Counted from the first letter of the stretch, positions 1 to 11,774 are shown. The stretch is 64,000 nucleotides of DNA from Nocardia goodfellowii (GCF_017875645.1 NZ_JAGGMR010000001.1:806001-870000), one strand, 5' to 3'. Translations and numbers: made by a program. Notes: generated from the sequence alone by a model not told the origin.

Positions 1-336
1 GCCCTGCTCACCGAGCAGCACGGTGCCCGCGCGGTCGCGCACCTGGAAATGCTCGCTGCCGACGAAGGTGACCGAGCCGTCCGGACCGTAGATCGTGGAC
101 ACCCGGTTGTAAGCGTCGCTGCGCATCCGGATTCCGGGCAGGAGCTCCCAGTCGTTCTCGCCGCATTCCGGGGGCCGGGGCGGAATCGGTTCGCCGGGGT
201 TGCCCCAATCCGCCAGCGGCGGGCAGTCGATCGACGTCGGACCGGTAATCGGCGGCGCCGCGTAGGCGGGTGCGGTCGCGACGGTAATAGCCGCGGCGGT
301 CATCGCCGCGATACCGATAGCTGGAGCAATTCTCAA
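1..336 (-). CDS. Secreted protein, N-terminal part (runs off the window)
   Basis: The reading frame is open from a TTG start at 336 to the window edge, giving 112 residues with no stop. The start is preceded by a GCGAGG ribosome-binding sequence. The first ~28 residues form a signal peptide: a short basic start (LRIAP), a hydrophobic Ala/Thr/Val core, and a likely cleavage site at AYA-APP. The mature part is Pro-rich and contains a Cys near residue 40 and another near residue 60, which could form a disulfide. The remainder (GPDGSVTFVGSEHFQVRDR) looks like a small beta-rich domain. The family is not recognised. A longer frame on the same strand, starting at 349, lacks these secretion features and is rejected. 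The C-terminus lies outside the window. Confidence 0.6.
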   Translation of the reverse strand, partial: MRIAPAIGIAAMTAAAITVATAPAYAAPPITGPTSIDCPPLADWGNPGEPIPPRPPECGENDWELLPGIRMRSDAYNRVSTIYGPDGSVTFVGSEHFQVRDRAGTVLLGEQG

Positions 337-436
337 CGGAACCTCGCATTCATTACGCAGTGGGAGAAACCTCGAGCGGAACGAACTGAAGAAACACCGG
401 AGAAGGATGTCGGCGACGGTACCGCACAATCCACTG

Positions 437-1348
437 TCAGACCGCGATCAAGGGCGGTTTGTCCTCGGCGCGTCGGTATTGTCCTGGTGCCAGGCCGTAT
501 TCACGTTTGAAGGCTTTGGCGAATGCGAATTCGGAGGTGTAGCCGACCTTTCGGGCCACGGTGGCGAGCGAGTCGCCGGTTTCGCGCAGTAGCTTCGCGG
601 CGGTGAGCAGACGCCAGCGCGTGAGATAGGCCAGCGGCGGTTCGCCGACGGTCGCGCTGAACCGCCGGGCGAGGGTGGCGCGTGAGACTCCGGCGCGCGC
701 ACTGAGTTCCGGCACGGTCCAGGCCCGAGCCGGATCCGCGTGAACGGCGCGCAGCGCGGCGGCGACGGCGGGGTCGGCGAACGCCCCGGCCCATCCGGTG
801 GCCGCCTCCTGTTCGTCGAACCACGCCCGCAAGATGTAGAGCAGCAACGTTTCCAGCAATGCGGGCACGGCGGCGTCGCTCCCGAGGCGCGACTCGGAGA
901 TTTCGGCGGCGAGCAGATCGACCACCGCCCGCAGCGCTGGATGCCGCCCGAGACGTGCTGGGAGATGGATGAATTCGGGCAGTTCGTCCAGCAGCGGATG
1001 GCTGCGCTGCCGGCCGAGTTCGTAAGCGCCGCACAGCAGCGCGGCCCGGACGCCCGGCCCGGCGATTTCGCGCGGCTCCCCCGGTCGCGCGTGTTCGGTG
1101 ACCGGGGTGTCCAGCTGGTCGACCAGATCGTGGTCCGCGCCGCGCGGCATGAAGACCACATCCCCGACGCCGAGCGCCAGCGGATCACCACTCGGCGGAA
1201 CCAGCCAGCAGGAACCCTGTAGCACCACATGGAAACCCGCGCCTGGGACCACCGGATACCGCCGCCCCCAGGGCGCGTGCCGGACAAACATGCCCGAGGT
1301 CGGATGTCCGGTACGGATGGCCGCGATGGTTTCGCTCAGAAGATCCAC
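437..1348 (-). CDS. AraC-family transcriptional regulator, cupin type
   Basis: The 303-residue protein has an N-terminal cupin-like sensor (roughly residues 1-180, with the FMPRGADHDL stretch typical of AraC-type cupins) and a C-terminal double helix-turn-helix (about 205-295). The HTH shows ELSARAGVSRATLARRF and the classic second helix VARKVGYTSEFAFAKAFKRE. The start is a GTG at 1348. It is divergent from the NAD(P)-binding protein at 1440, with a 91-bp gap. AraC regulators of this type often control the adjacent divergent gene, so that gene is the likely target, but the effector is unknown. The gap contains a short inverted repeat (TTGCT/AGCAA) that could be part of the operator. Confidence 0.9.
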   Translation of the reverse strand: MDLLSETIAAIRTGHPTSGMFVRHAPWGRRYPVVPGAGFHVVLQGSCWLVPPSGDPLALGVGDVVFMPRGADHDLVDQLDTPVTEHARPGEPREIAGPGVRAALLCGAYELGRQRSHPLLDELPEFIHLPARLGRHPALRAVVDLLAAEISESRLGSDAAVPALLETLLLYILRAWFDEQEAATGWAGAFADPAVAAALRAVHADPARAWTVPELSARAGVSRATLARRFSATVGEPPLAYLTRWRLLTAAKLLRETGDSLATVARKVGYTSEFAFAKAFKREYGLAPGQYRRAEDKPPLIAV

Positions 1349-1439
1349 GATCCGACCCTACGTCACCTGAGCGTTGCTGACATAAACGAGAGCAATCAAG
1401 CCATTCATTCACTCACCAGAAGGTCATAGCGTTCTTCTC

Positions 1440-2486
1440 ATGACGAACCCGAACTCCACCGAGACCATCGCCGTCTACGGCGCGACCGGCATCACCGGTG
1501 GCTACCTCCTGGCCGAACTGCGCCGCCGCGACCGCACGCCGATCCTGGTCGGTCGCGATGCCGCTCGTATGCGAGCCGCCGCCACCGCCGCGGGACTACC
1601 CGAAGCCGACATCAGGATCGCCGACCTCACCGACCACGACGCCCTCACCGCCGCCTTCGCGGACGCCGATGTGGTGATCAGCAGCCTGCCCGCCTACGTC
1701 GACCACGGTGCACCGGTGCTGGCCGCCGCCATCGCGGCGGGCGCGCACTACACCGACCTGTCCGGCGAACAACTGTTCCTGCGCAAGGTTTACGACGATT
1801 ACAGCGCCGCCGCCGAAGCGGCCGGGGTCACCGTCGTCTCCGGAATCACCGACAGCAATCTCCCCGGTGACCTCCTCGGTTATCTGACCTCGCGGCGCGT
1901 GCCCGGACCGGCCGAGTTGCGACTCAGCCACCTGAGCAAGGGCAGCGGGCACGGCTCGAAAGGCAGCGCGAAAACCGTTCTCGCCAGCTTCGACTGGTTC
2001 CGCGGTGGTGGCTGGCACTACGCGGACGGCGAATTCCGCACGGGCGCAACGGCCAAGCGCTCGCAGATGACCTTCCCCGGCGACACCGAGCCCACCCGGG
2101 TCGCGAAATTTCCGCAGCCGCCGGTGCTCTCGATCCCGCGGCATTCCGAGGTAGCCCACGTCGAAGGCGTGCTGGCCGCGCACATTCTCGACACCCTGAG
2201 CGGCTTCTCGGCCGAACTCCTCGACACCCTGCCCGAGGCGCCGAGTGCGGACCTACGCTACGACCTGGTCGTGGATGCCTACGGCACCGACGGATCCCGG
2301 GTGCGCGGTGTGGTCAGCGGACAGCATTCCTACCGCGATTCGGCGCTGATGGCGGTCGAGGCGGCCGTGCGGCTCGCCGACGGGACAGCGAAGCCGGGAG
2401 CGCTCGCCGCGGCGGAAGCCTTCGATCCCGCCGACTTCCTCGACGCCCTCGCACCGCACGGCATCACCTGGCGGATCGAGTCCTGA
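1440..2486 (+). CDS. Saccharopine-dehydrogenase-like NAD(P)-binding oxidoreductase
   Basis: The 348-residue protein begins with a Rossmann fold: the dinucleotide-binding loop GATGITG sits at about residues 14-20, followed by GRDAARM, where a basic residue often selects NADP. DVVISSLPAYVDHGAPVLAAA matches the segment after beta-4 in the saccharopine dehydrogenase (Sacchrp_dh_NADP) superfamily. Members include trans-acting enoyl reductases and short-chain-like reductases of unknown substrate. Nothing here identifies the substrate. It is divergent from the AraC regulator, which probably controls it. No clear ribosome-binding site precedes the ATG (AGAAGG lies about 15 nt upstream). Confidence 0.8.
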   Translation: MTNPNSTETIAVYGATGITGGYLLAELRRRDRTPILVGRDAARMRAAATAAGLPEADIRIADLTDHDALTAAFADADVVISSLPAYVDHGAPVLAAAIAAGAHYTDLSGEQLFLRKVYDDYSAAAEAAGVTVVSGITDSNLPGDLLGYLTSRRVPGPAELRLSHLSKGSGHGSKGSAKTVLASFDWFRGGGWHYADGEFRTGATAKRSQMTFPGDTEPTRVAKFPQPPVLSIPRHSEVAHVEGVLAAHILDTLSGFSAELLDTLPEAPSADLRYDLVVDAYGTDGSRVRGVVSGQHSYRDSALMAVEAAVRLADGTAKPGALAAAEAFDPADFLDALAPHGITWRIES

Positions 2487-2649
2487 GCGACCCCGCGCAT
2501 TCCTGGGCACCGGGGTCCGCCCGCTTCTATACTGCAAGGGCAACCCCGGGTCGCTCGGGTTTCCTTCCGGCGGCCGGATTCACCGATACGACAGTGGCCG
2601 CCCGCCCTCGTCCGGTCGAGCGGCCGACGCCTCCCGCAAGGAGGACACC

Positions 2650-3195
2650 ATGGCTGATCTGCGGCACACCGATCCCGCCCGTACAAAAGTCTGTCTGACC
2701 TGCCGCGAATACCCCGGCCCGGCGCTGGCGGTCTTCCTCGCACCGGAACCGCTGGTACGCGGCGGCTGCATCCTGCACGTCGTGGAACAAGTCCCCGTCA
2801 GTGCCGCGGGAACGACGCGACTGACCGCCGAACTGACCCAGTTGATGCAGTCCCAGGTCGACCCCGCCAGCTCCGTCCGCGCCGAATTCCGCAGCTTCGT
2901 CCCAAACCCGGCCGACCCCGCACGGACCCGCTCGGTCCTGCACGATCACCTCATCACCGACCCCGAACCGCTCGGACTCGACACTGGCGACACGGCGGAG
3001 CTGACTCGGCTGGCAACCCTGCCCGAACACCCCATCGGCCCGCGCCGCGTCGACGACTTCCAGGACTACGCGGTCCGGGCCGCGATGCTCGCCGTGTACC
3101 GCCACTTCGAGGTGGACCAGCGCGTCCCGGTTCTCTACCACGGTTACGCCGAGCCCACCACCGGCTGGTTCGCCCTGCGCGCCAGCTCCGTCTGA
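2650..3195 (+). CDS. Conserved-looking protein of unknown function
   Basis: A 181-residue protein that I do not recognise. It has a strong AAGGAGGACACC ribosome-binding site directly before the ATG, and codon use matches its neighbours, so it is very probably real. No signal peptide or membrane segment is visible. Three cysteines lie early (CLTC near residues 17-20, and GGC near residue 44). The sequence is otherwise Pro/Asp/Arg-rich and looks soluble. It stands alone, with 163 bp to the previous gene, and converges on the small gene at 3205-3534 with a 9-bp gap. Confidence 0.7.
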   Translation: MADLRHTDPARTKVCLTCREYPGPALAVFLAPEPLVRGGCILHVVEQVPVSAAGTTRLTAELTQLMQSQVDPASSVRAEFRSFVPNPADPARTRSVLHDHLITDPEPLGLDTGDTAELTRLATLPEHPIGPRRVDDFQDYAVRAAMLAVYRHFEVDQRVPVLYHGYAEPTTGWFALRASSV

Positions 3196-3204
3196 AAGCT
3201 ACCG

Positions 3205-3534
3205 CTATTCCTGGATTTCCAGGACGCCCTCGTCCAGCGCCCACTGGATGGTGCGTTCCAGGTCGCCGCAGGAATCCGGGCGACCCGGCTGGCTGCCCGC
3301 CGCACTGAGCCTCGCGAAGACCGGACAGCGCGCGGCGGGGTCACCGCTCCACTGCACCGAGGTCTGGTGCGCGCTGTACTTGCGCACCAAGACCTCGCTG
3401 GCGCAGGTCTGGCACTTCAGGGGCGTCATACCGTCTTCGAGATAGCGCCGTTTGTCCACCACGGTTTGGGCCTGCACCTCGGCCCGCCGTTCCGGCTGGT
3501 CGGCGAAGTCGGGTGCTTTGGCCCACCTGATCAT
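3205..3534 (-). CDS. Small cysteine-containing protein co-transcribed with kshA
   Basis: A 109-residue protein starting MIRWAKAPDF at an ATG 16 nt after the kshA stop, so it almost certainly sits on the kshA transcript. The C-terminal half carries a CxxC pair (KCQTCASEV) plus two further cysteines (RCPVF and DSCGDL), which together could bind zinc or iron. The same-strand frame extends upstream to 3765 inside kshA, but that stretch is low-complexity Arg/Ser/Thr shadow of kshA. M. tuberculosis kshA (Rv3526) is likewise followed by a small uncharacterised gene, Rv3527. Homology is plausible but was not tested. Function unknown; a role with the KshA/KshB oxygenase is only inference from position. 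Confidence 0.7.
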   Translation of the reverse strand: MIRWAKAPDFADQPERRAEVQAQTVVDKRRYLEDGMTPLKCQTCASEVLVRKYSAHQTSVQWSGDPAARCPVFARLSAAGSQPGRPDSCGDLERTIQWALDEGVLEIQE

Positions 3535-3550
3535 TGCGGGAACCCCGGCA

Positions 3551-4756
3551 TCAGACACCCGCCTCCGCTTGATCGGTGTGCGCCGCTTCCTCTTCCGCCC
3601 GGCGCCGCAGGTTTTCCGCGACTTCGGCTTCCCAGGCGATGTTCGCCTTGGTGGTGTCCACCTCGAATTCGAAGCGGTCGGTGGACTTCGGGTTGACGTC
3701 CGCGACGTCGACGTAGAACTGGTCGTACCAGCGGCGCAACTGGTAGACCGGGCCGTCTTCCTCACAGAGCAGCGGGTTTTCGACCTTGGACTTGTGCTTC
3801 CAGATCTCCACGTCGCCGAGGAAGCCGACGTTGATGCCCTCCATCATCTTCTCCGCCAGCTTGGTGCCGCCCTCTTCGTCGAGCCCTTCGGGGCGCTCGG
3901 CGGTCAAGCCCCACTGCAACATGAACGAGTCCTGCGAGACCGGGTAGTGGCAGTTGATCAGCATCGTCTTGACTTCGAAGCCGCCGTAGCTGTTGATCAG
4001 CGAATTCAGCATCCAGGACGGGCCGTAGTAGGACGCCTCCGACTTCAGCAGCACCTCACCGTATTTCTGCGTCCCGACGTCCTGCCGGTTCTTCGACTCC
4101 AGGAACTGAGTGGCGATGTGCCCCTCGAAAACGTTCTTGAAGAAAGTCGGGTAGGCGAAGTGGATGTAGAAGAAGTGCGCCATATCGACCACGTTGTCGA
4201 TGATCTCGCGGCAGTTGGCGCCTTCGATCAGCATCGTGTTCCATACCCACGGTGTCCAGCGTTCGCCGAGTTGCTCGGACGGGTTGCCGTCCGCGTCGGT
4301 GTAGGCGCCGTCGATGTAGGGAATGGTGACGCCTTCTTGCGGCGGGTTGGCTTCGTGGTCATGCCAGACGAACAGCTGACCGTTACGTTCCAGCGTGGTC
4401 CACGAACGGGTGCGCGCCAACGGCGGGACCCGCTTGCCGTAGGGGATCGCCGTGCATTTTCCGTTGGCGCCCCAGCGCCAGTCGTGGAACGGGCAGGCGA
4501 TGTCGTCGCCTTTGATCGAGCCCATGCTCAGGTCGCCACCCATGTGCCGGCAGTAGCCGTCCAGCACGTGCAGTTCGTCCTTGCTATCGGCCCAGATCAC
4601 GAGCTTGGTGCCGAAGGCCTGAACCGAATGCGGCTTGCCGTCGCGGAACGATTCGGCCAAGCCAAGGCAATGCCAACCCCGCGCATAACGGGTAGGCACG
4701 GAACCCACATCGAGTTCCCGAACCTTGCCACCGCTCCCCTTGGGGGTAACTGCCAT
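3551..4756 (-). CDS. kshA: 3-ketosteroid 9-alpha-hydroxylase, oxygenase component KshA
   Basis: KshA is the terminal Rieske oxygenase that hydroxylates C9 of 3-ketosteroids. Together with KstD this opens ring B. The 401-residue protein has a Rieske [2Fe-2S] centre (C69-x-H71 ... C88-x2-H91) and a mononuclear Fe(II) site in NVVDMAHFFYIH (D191, H194, H199). Length and sequence agree with M. tuberculosis Rv3526. The start chosen is MAVTPKGSGG at 4756, preceded by AGGAGGAGGA; a frame extending to 4828 would run through the operator and has no ribosome site. A perfect KstR box lies at 4780-4793. The reductase partner KshB is not in the window. Confidence 0.95.
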   Translation of the reverse strand: MAVTPKGSGGKVRELDVGSVPTRYARGWHCLGLAESFRDGKPHSVQAFGTKLVIWADSKDELHVLDGYCRHMGGDLSMGSIKGDDIACPFHDWRWGANGKCTAIPYGKRVPPLARTRSWTTLERNGQLFVWHDHEANPPQEGVTIPYIDGAYTDADGNPSEQLGERWTPWVWNTMLIEGANCREIIDNVVDMAHFFYIHFAYPTFFKNVFEGHIATQFLESKNRQDVGTQKYGEVLLKSEASYYGPSWMLNSLINSYGGFEVKTMLINCHYPVSQDSFMLQWGLTAERPEGLDEEGGTKLAEKMMEGINVGFLGDVEIWKHKSKVENPLLCEEDGPVYQLRRWYDQFYVDVADVNPKSTDRFEFEVDTTKANIAWEAEVAENLRRRAEEEAAHTDQAEAGV

Positions 4757-4779
4757 CGCGATTCCTCCTCCTTCTGTAC

Positions 4780-4793
4780 TAGAACACGTTACA
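4780..4793. promoter_or_regulatory. KstR operator in front of kshA
   Basis: TAGAACACGTTACA matches every fixed position of the mycobacterial KstR consensus TNNAACNNGTTNNA. It lies 23 bp upstream of the kshA ATG and ~115 bp upstream of hsaA. KstR, encoded at 33191, would repress from here until a steroid-derived CoA thioester inducer accumulates. Confidence 0.8.
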
Positions 4794-4882
4794 AAACGAG
4801 GGCCGTTCACGCCAGCGATTGCGTCCACTTGCTGGGCGTCCTCGTGTCCGCGCCGCTACGGGCACCTGTTCTCGACATAAAT

Positions 4883-4896
4883 AAGAACCTGTTCTA
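4883..4896. promoter_or_regulatory. KstR operator in front of hsaADCB
   Basis: AAGAACCTGTTCTA differs from TNNAACNNGTTNNA only at the first base. The core AGAAC-CT-GTTCT is a perfect palindrome. It sits 13 bp upstream of the hsaA ATG (4910), so bound KstR would probably block transcription initiation of the hsa operon. Confidence 0.75.
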
Positions 4897-4909
4897 GTCT
4901 CAGAGGCAA

Positions 4910-8509
<3,600 letters not shown>

Positions 8510-8520
8510 GCCGGTCAGCG

Positions 8521-8553
8521 GAACGGCCGGGAGCCTCGAGCTCCCGGCCGTTC
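8521..8553. terminator. Bidirectional terminator between hsaB and the ACP gene
   Basis: A perfect 14-bp stem (GAACGGCCGGGAGC with its complement) and a 5-base loop CTCGA lies between two convergent genes. There is no long T-run, as is common in actinobacteria. It can serve hsaB on the plus strand and the ACP gene on the minus strand. Confidence 0.8.
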
Positions 8554-8563
8554 GCCGTTGAGG

Positions 8564-8812
8564 TCAATTCACCTTCGCGACAACGTATTCGACGATATCG
8601 CCGACTGTCCGCCAGCCGGCGGTGTCCTTCTCGGGAATCCGGACGGCACACTGGTCCTCGACCCGCACGAAGATTTCCACCAGTTGCAGCGAATCCAGGC
8701 CGAGGTCGGTGCGCAGATCGCTGTACGGCCCGATCTCGGCCAGTGGACGTCCGCTCTGCTCGGCGACAATCACTCTGATCTTCTCCACGGTATCCATACC
8801 CATATCCACCAC
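8564..8812 (-). CDS. Stand-alone acyl carrier protein
   Basis: An 82-residue acidic helical protein with the phosphopantetheine attachment site GLDSLQLVE, where the Ser receives the 4'-phosphopantetheine arm. The helix starting VEKIRVIVAEQ and the C-terminal helix VGDIVEYVV fit the ACP fold. Translation may instead begin at MDTVEKI (8797). It is not next to any ketosynthase, acyltransferase or adenylation gene in the window, so its partner enzymes must lie elsewhere. An inverted repeat (8834-8856) lies between it and the divergent YdeI-like gene. Confidence 0.85.
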   Translation of the reverse strand: MVDMGMDTVEKIRVIVAEQSGRPLAEIGPYSDLRTDLGLDSLQLVEIFVRVEDQCAVRIPEKDTAGWRTVGDIVEYVVAKVN

Positions 8813-8833
8813 CCGAACCTACCGGCACCAAAA

Positions 8834-8856
8834 AGTGCTCATTCGGTGAGCACTTA
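8834..8856. promoter_or_regulatory. Operator-like inverted repeat between ACP and YdeI-like genes
   Basis: AAGTGCTC - 7 bp - GAGCACTT is a perfect 8-bp inverted repeat in the 62-bp gap between two divergent genes. The spacing suits a dimeric TetR/MarR-type repressor. No matching regulator is adjacent. Confidence 0.5.
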
Positions 8857-8874
8857 ACCGGTCATGCTGGACCC

Positions 8875-9243
8875 ATGGAACAGCTCAACGGCACCCCCGT
8901 CCTCACCTGCACCACCGCCGCCGAATGGGAATCCTGGCTCGCCGCCAACCACGCCACCGCCCCCGAGGTCTGGATCCTGATCGCGAAGAAGAACTCCCGC
9001 GAACAATCCCCCACCATCACCGAAACCCTCGACGGTGCCCTCTGCTACGGCTGGATCGACAGCGTCCGCCGCACCCACTCCCCCGACTACTACCTCCAGC
9101 GCTACTCCCCCCGCACCCGCCGCAGCCCCTGGTCCGCCCTCAACATCGCCAAGGCCGAAGCCCTGATCGCCGCCGGGCGCATGCGACCCGCCGGCTTCGC
9201 CGCGATAGAAAAGGCCAAAGTCGACGGCCGCTGGGTAAACTGA
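8875..9243 (+). CDS. YdeI/OmpD-associated family protein
   Basis: A 122-residue protein of the YdeI (bacteriocin-protection / OmpD-associated) family. Recognisable parts are the N-terminal WESWLAANHATAPEVWILIAKK, the core TLDGALCYGWIDSVRR and the RYSPRTRRSPWSALNIAKAEALIAAGRM block. The molecular function of the family is poorly known; E. coli YdeI is linked to stress and peptide tolerance. It ends 4 bp before the DUF433 antitoxin-like gene and may share a transcript with it. Confidence 0.85.
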   Translation: MEQLNGTPVLTCTTAAEWESWLAANHATAPEVWILIAKKNSREQSPTITETLDGALCYGWIDSVRRTHSPDYYLQRYSPRTRRSPWSALNIAKAEALIAAGRMRPAGFAAIEKAKVDGRWVN

Positions 9244-9247
9244 GCAC

Positions 9248-9481
9248 GTGTCCCACCTCGGTCGCATCACCTCGGAGCCCGACATCTGTCACGGCAAGCC
9301 TGTCGTCCGTGGCCTGCGCTACCCCGTTGAGATGCTCCTGGAGCTCCTCGCGGCGGGCATGAGTAGCATGGAAATTCTCGAGGACTACCCAGACCTCGAA
9401 CACGAAGACATTCTCGCTGCCCTCGAATACGCTGCCCTCGTGACAGCCCGGAAGACGACGATCCCCTTCGACGCGGCGTGA
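9248..9481 (+). CDS. DUF433 antitoxin-like protein
   Basis: A 77-residue protein with the DUF433 signature: GRITSEPDICHGKPVVRGLRYPVEMLLELLAAGMSSMEILEDYPDLEHEDILAALEYAA, a small winged-helix-like fold. DUF433 proteins are commonly the antitoxin partner of DUF5615 PIN-like toxins and probably also bind their own promoter. It starts at a GTG, and its TGA overlaps the GTG of the next gene (GTGA), the tight coupling typical of toxin-antitoxin pairs. Confidence 0.85.
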   Translation: MSHLGRITSEPDICHGKPVVRGLRYPVEMLLELLAAGMSSMEILEDYPDLEHEDILAALEYAALVTARKTTIPFDAA

Positions 9482-9675
9482 AGTTCCTCGTCGACGCGCA
9501 ACTTCCGCGCAAGCTGGCTACCTTCCTCGCCGAAGCTGGTCACGACGTGGTCCACACCTCAGAACTCGATCTCGGGAACCGGACACCCGACGGCGCGATC
9601 GCCGAACTGGCGGATCGGGACGGACGAATCGTGGTCACCAAAGACAACGATTTCTTCACAAGGTCGACCCAGTGA
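9478..9675 (+). CDS. DUF5615 PIN-like toxin, short or C-terminally truncated
   Basis: A 65-residue protein that begins MKFLVDAQLPRKLATFLAEAGHDVVHTSEL and reaches TKDNDFF, which matches the N-terminal half of DUF5615 (Mut7-C-like PIN) proteins. The acidic residues of this half (D6 in LVDAQLP, and DND near residue 58) are present. The family is normally about 110 residues, with a further strand-helix region after DNDF. Here the frame stops at RSTQ, so the C-terminal part appears missing. Loss by deletion or frameshift is likely; no continuation was recognised in the other two frames before 9780. Whether it is still active is unclear. Confidence 0.7.
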   Translation: MKFLVDAQLPRKLATFLAEAGHDVVHTSELDLGNRTPDGAIAELADRDGRIVVTKDNDFFTRSTQ

Positions 9676-9729
9676 AGCACCGACCGGAAATCCGCTAGCT
9701 GGGCCGTTCGACAGCGGTGCAATCGAGCA

Positions 9730-9769
9730 GAAGGGTCACGCGCGGTTTGGTGACCGGACGCGACCCTTC
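9730..9769. terminator. Hairpin between the DUF5615 gene and hsaF
   Basis: GAAGGGT...CGCG pairs with CGCG...ACCCTTC around a central loop, with a two-base bulge. It lies between convergent genes, just beyond the hsaF stop, and probably ends the hsaEGF transcript. Confidence 0.55.
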
Positions 9770-9781
9770 GAGCTCATAAGA

Positions 9782-10828
9782 TCAGGCCGAAGCCTTCTCG
9801 CGCTGGAGTTCCAGGGCGATGTCGATGAGCTGGTCTTCCTGGCCGCCGACGAGTTTGCGCTGGCCGGCGCGGACGAGCATTTCGGCGGCGGAGACGCCGT
9901 AGCGTTCGGCTTGGCGTTCGGCGTGGCGCAGGAATGAGGAGTAGACGCCCGCGTAGCCCATCATCAGAGCCTGGCGGTCGAGCAGGCATTCCGCGGGCAT
10001 GGCGGGGCGGACGACGTCTTCGGCGGCGTCGGTGACGGCGAAGAAGTCGACGCCGGTCTTGATGCCGAGCTTGTCGCAGACGCCGATGAAGGCTTCGACC
10101 GGGAGATTGCCGGCGCCCGCGCCGAAACGGCGTGCGCTGCCGTCGATCTGGGTCGCGCCGGCGCGGACGGCATAGACCGAGTTGGCGACGGCGAGGCCGA
10201 GGTTCTCGTGGCCGTGGAAACCGACCTGGGCGTCGTCCCCGAGTTCGGCGACCAGCGCCGCGACGCGGTCGGTGACCTGCTCGAGCACGAGCGCTCCGGC
10301 GGAGTCGACCACGTAAACGCACTGGCAGCCCGCGTCGGCCATGATGCGGGCCTGCTTGGCGAGTTTCTCCGGAGTGGTGCTGTGCGCCATCATCAAGAAG
10401 CCCACGGTTTCCAGACCCAGGTCGCGGGCCAGGCCGAAGTGCTGGATGGAGACGTCGGCCTCGGTGCAGTGGGTGGCGATGCGGCAGATGGAGCCGCCGT
10501 TGTCCTGGGAGATCTTGATGTCTTCCTTGACGCCGACACCGGGCAGCATGAGAAAAGCGATCTTGGCCTGCTTGGCGGACTCCGCCGCGGCCTTGATCAA
10601 TTCCTGCTCCGGGGTTTTGGAGAACCCGTAATTGAACGAGGAACCACCGAGCCCGTCACCGTGGGTGACTTCGATGACCGGCACACCGGACGCGTCGAGC
10701 GCGGTGACGATGTCCCGCACCTCCCGCACGGTGAACTGGTGGCGCTTGTGATGCGATCCGTCCCGCAGCGAGGTGTCGGTGACGCGCACATCGAGCTCGC
10801 CCGAGTAGGGCTTCAGCAAGTTGGTCAT
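9782..10828 (-). CDS. hsaF: 4-hydroxy-2-oxoacid aldolase HsaF
   Basis: HsaF splits 4-hydroxy-2-oxohexanoate to pyruvate and propanal, which is channelled to HsaG. The 348-residue TIM-barrel DRE-metallolyase starts [18 protein letters not shown], giving the catalytic Arg-Asp of RDG. It has the metal-binding His pair in [12 protein letters not shown], plus a C-terminal helical communication domain (from about 285) that contacts the dehydrogenase. It is the last gene of the leftward operon FAD-enzyme-hsaE-hsaG-hsaF and starts 9 nt after the hsaG stop with TAAGGAG before the ATG. It matches M. tuberculosis Rv3534c. Confidence 0.95.
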   Translation of the reverse strand: MTNLLKPYSGELDVRVTDTSLRDGSHHKRHQFTVREVRDIVTALDASGVPVIEVTHGDGLGGSSFNYGFSKTPEQELIKAAAESAKQAKIAFLMLPGVGVKEDIKISQDNGGSICRIATHCTEADVSIQHFGLARDLGLETVGFLMMAHSTTPEKLAKQARIMADAGCQCVYVVDSAGALVLEQVTDRVAALVAELGDDAQVGFHGHENLGLAVANSVYAVRAGATQIDGSARRFGAGAGNLPVEAFIGVCDKLGIKTGVDFFAVTDAAEDVVRPAMPAECLLDRQALMMGYAGVYSSFLRHAERQAERYGVSAAEMLVRAGQRKLVGGQEDQLIDIALELQREKASA

Positions 10829-10837
10829 CGGAACTCC

Positions 10838-11746
10838 TTACACCCGAGCCGAAAGGATTTGGTTGGCCAGTACTTCGCCGACGCGGGTGGCGGCGGCGGT
10901 CATGATGTCGAGGTTGCCCGCGTAGGGCGGCAGGAAGTCGCCCGCGCCTTCGACCTCGACGAAGATCGAAACCTTCGCCATGCCACCGGAAACCAGCGAC
11001 GGGTCGTCGAACTGCGGTTCGTTCAGCAGCCGGTAGCCGGGCACGTACTCCTGGATCGACTTCTCCATGGTGTGAATGGATTCGGCGATGGCGTCGCGGT
11101 CGGCGTCCTCGGGGATGGCGCAGAAGATGGTGTCGCGCATGATCATCGGCGGTTCGGCCGGGTTCAGGATGATGATGGCCTTGCCACGCTTGGCCCCGCC
11201 GATGGTCTCCACCCCCTTGGAGGTGGTCTTGGTGAATTCGTCGATATTGGCGCGGGTACCCGGACCGGCCGACACCGAGGACACCGACGCCACGATCTCC
11301 GCGTATTCCACTGGGACGACCCGGGATACGGCCGCGACCATGGGGATCGTCGCCTGCCCACCGCAGGTGATCATGTTGACGTTCGGAGCGTCGGCCAGCG
11401 ATTCCAGGTTGACCGGCGGGATCACGGCCGGACCGACCGCGGCCGGGGTGAGGTCGACGGCGCGGATGCCCGCGGCCTCGTATTTCGGCGCGTACGCCCG
11501 GTGCACGTACGCGGAGGTGGCCTCGAACAGCAGGTCCGGCTTCTCCGGCAGCGCCAGCAGCCAGTCCGCCCCTTCGGCGGAGGTTTCCAGACCGAGCCCC
11601 CGAGCCCGCTTCAGCCCCTCGGAATCCGGATCGATACCGATCATCCAGCGCGGTTCGATGTGCTCGGACCGCAGCAGCTTGTACAGCAGATCGGTGCTGA
11701 TATTGCCGGAGCCGACGATGGCCGCGGTGACTTTATTGGCAGTCAC
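10838..11746 (-). CDS. hsaG: CoA-acylating propanal dehydrogenase HsaG
   Basis: HsaG oxidises propanal (or acetaldehyde) to the acyl-CoA with NAD+ and CoA, taking the aldehyde from HsaF through a protein channel. The 302-residue protein has the Rossmann loop [10 protein letters not shown] and the catalytic Cys128 in [12 protein letters not shown]. It starts at a GTG with AGGAGAAA upstream, 28 nt after hsaE. Order and size match M. tuberculosis Rv3535c. Confidence 0.95.
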   Translation of the reverse strand: MTANKVTAAIVGSGNISTDLLYKLLRSEHIEPRWMIGIDPDSEGLKRARGLGLETSAEGADWLLALPEKPDLLFEATSAYVHRAYAPKYEAAGIRAVDLTPAAVGPAVIPPVNLESLADAPNVNMITCGGQATIPMVAAVSRVVPVEYAEIVASVSSVSAGPGTRANIDEFTKTTSKGVETIGGAKRGKAIIILNPAEPPMIMRDTIFCAIPEDADRDAIAESIHTMEKSIQEYVPGYRLLNEPQFDDPSLVSGGMAKVSIFVEVEGAGDFLPPYAGNLDIMTAAATRVGEVLANQILSARV

Positions 11747-11774
11747 GACTTTCTCCTACTCGGTGAGATCGGTG

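Noticed and set aside
3452..4897. Long open frame opposite kshA
   Set aside because: It is the antisense mirror of a clear kshA gene. GC-rich codon bias leaves such frames open; there is no ribosome site or protein-like composition.
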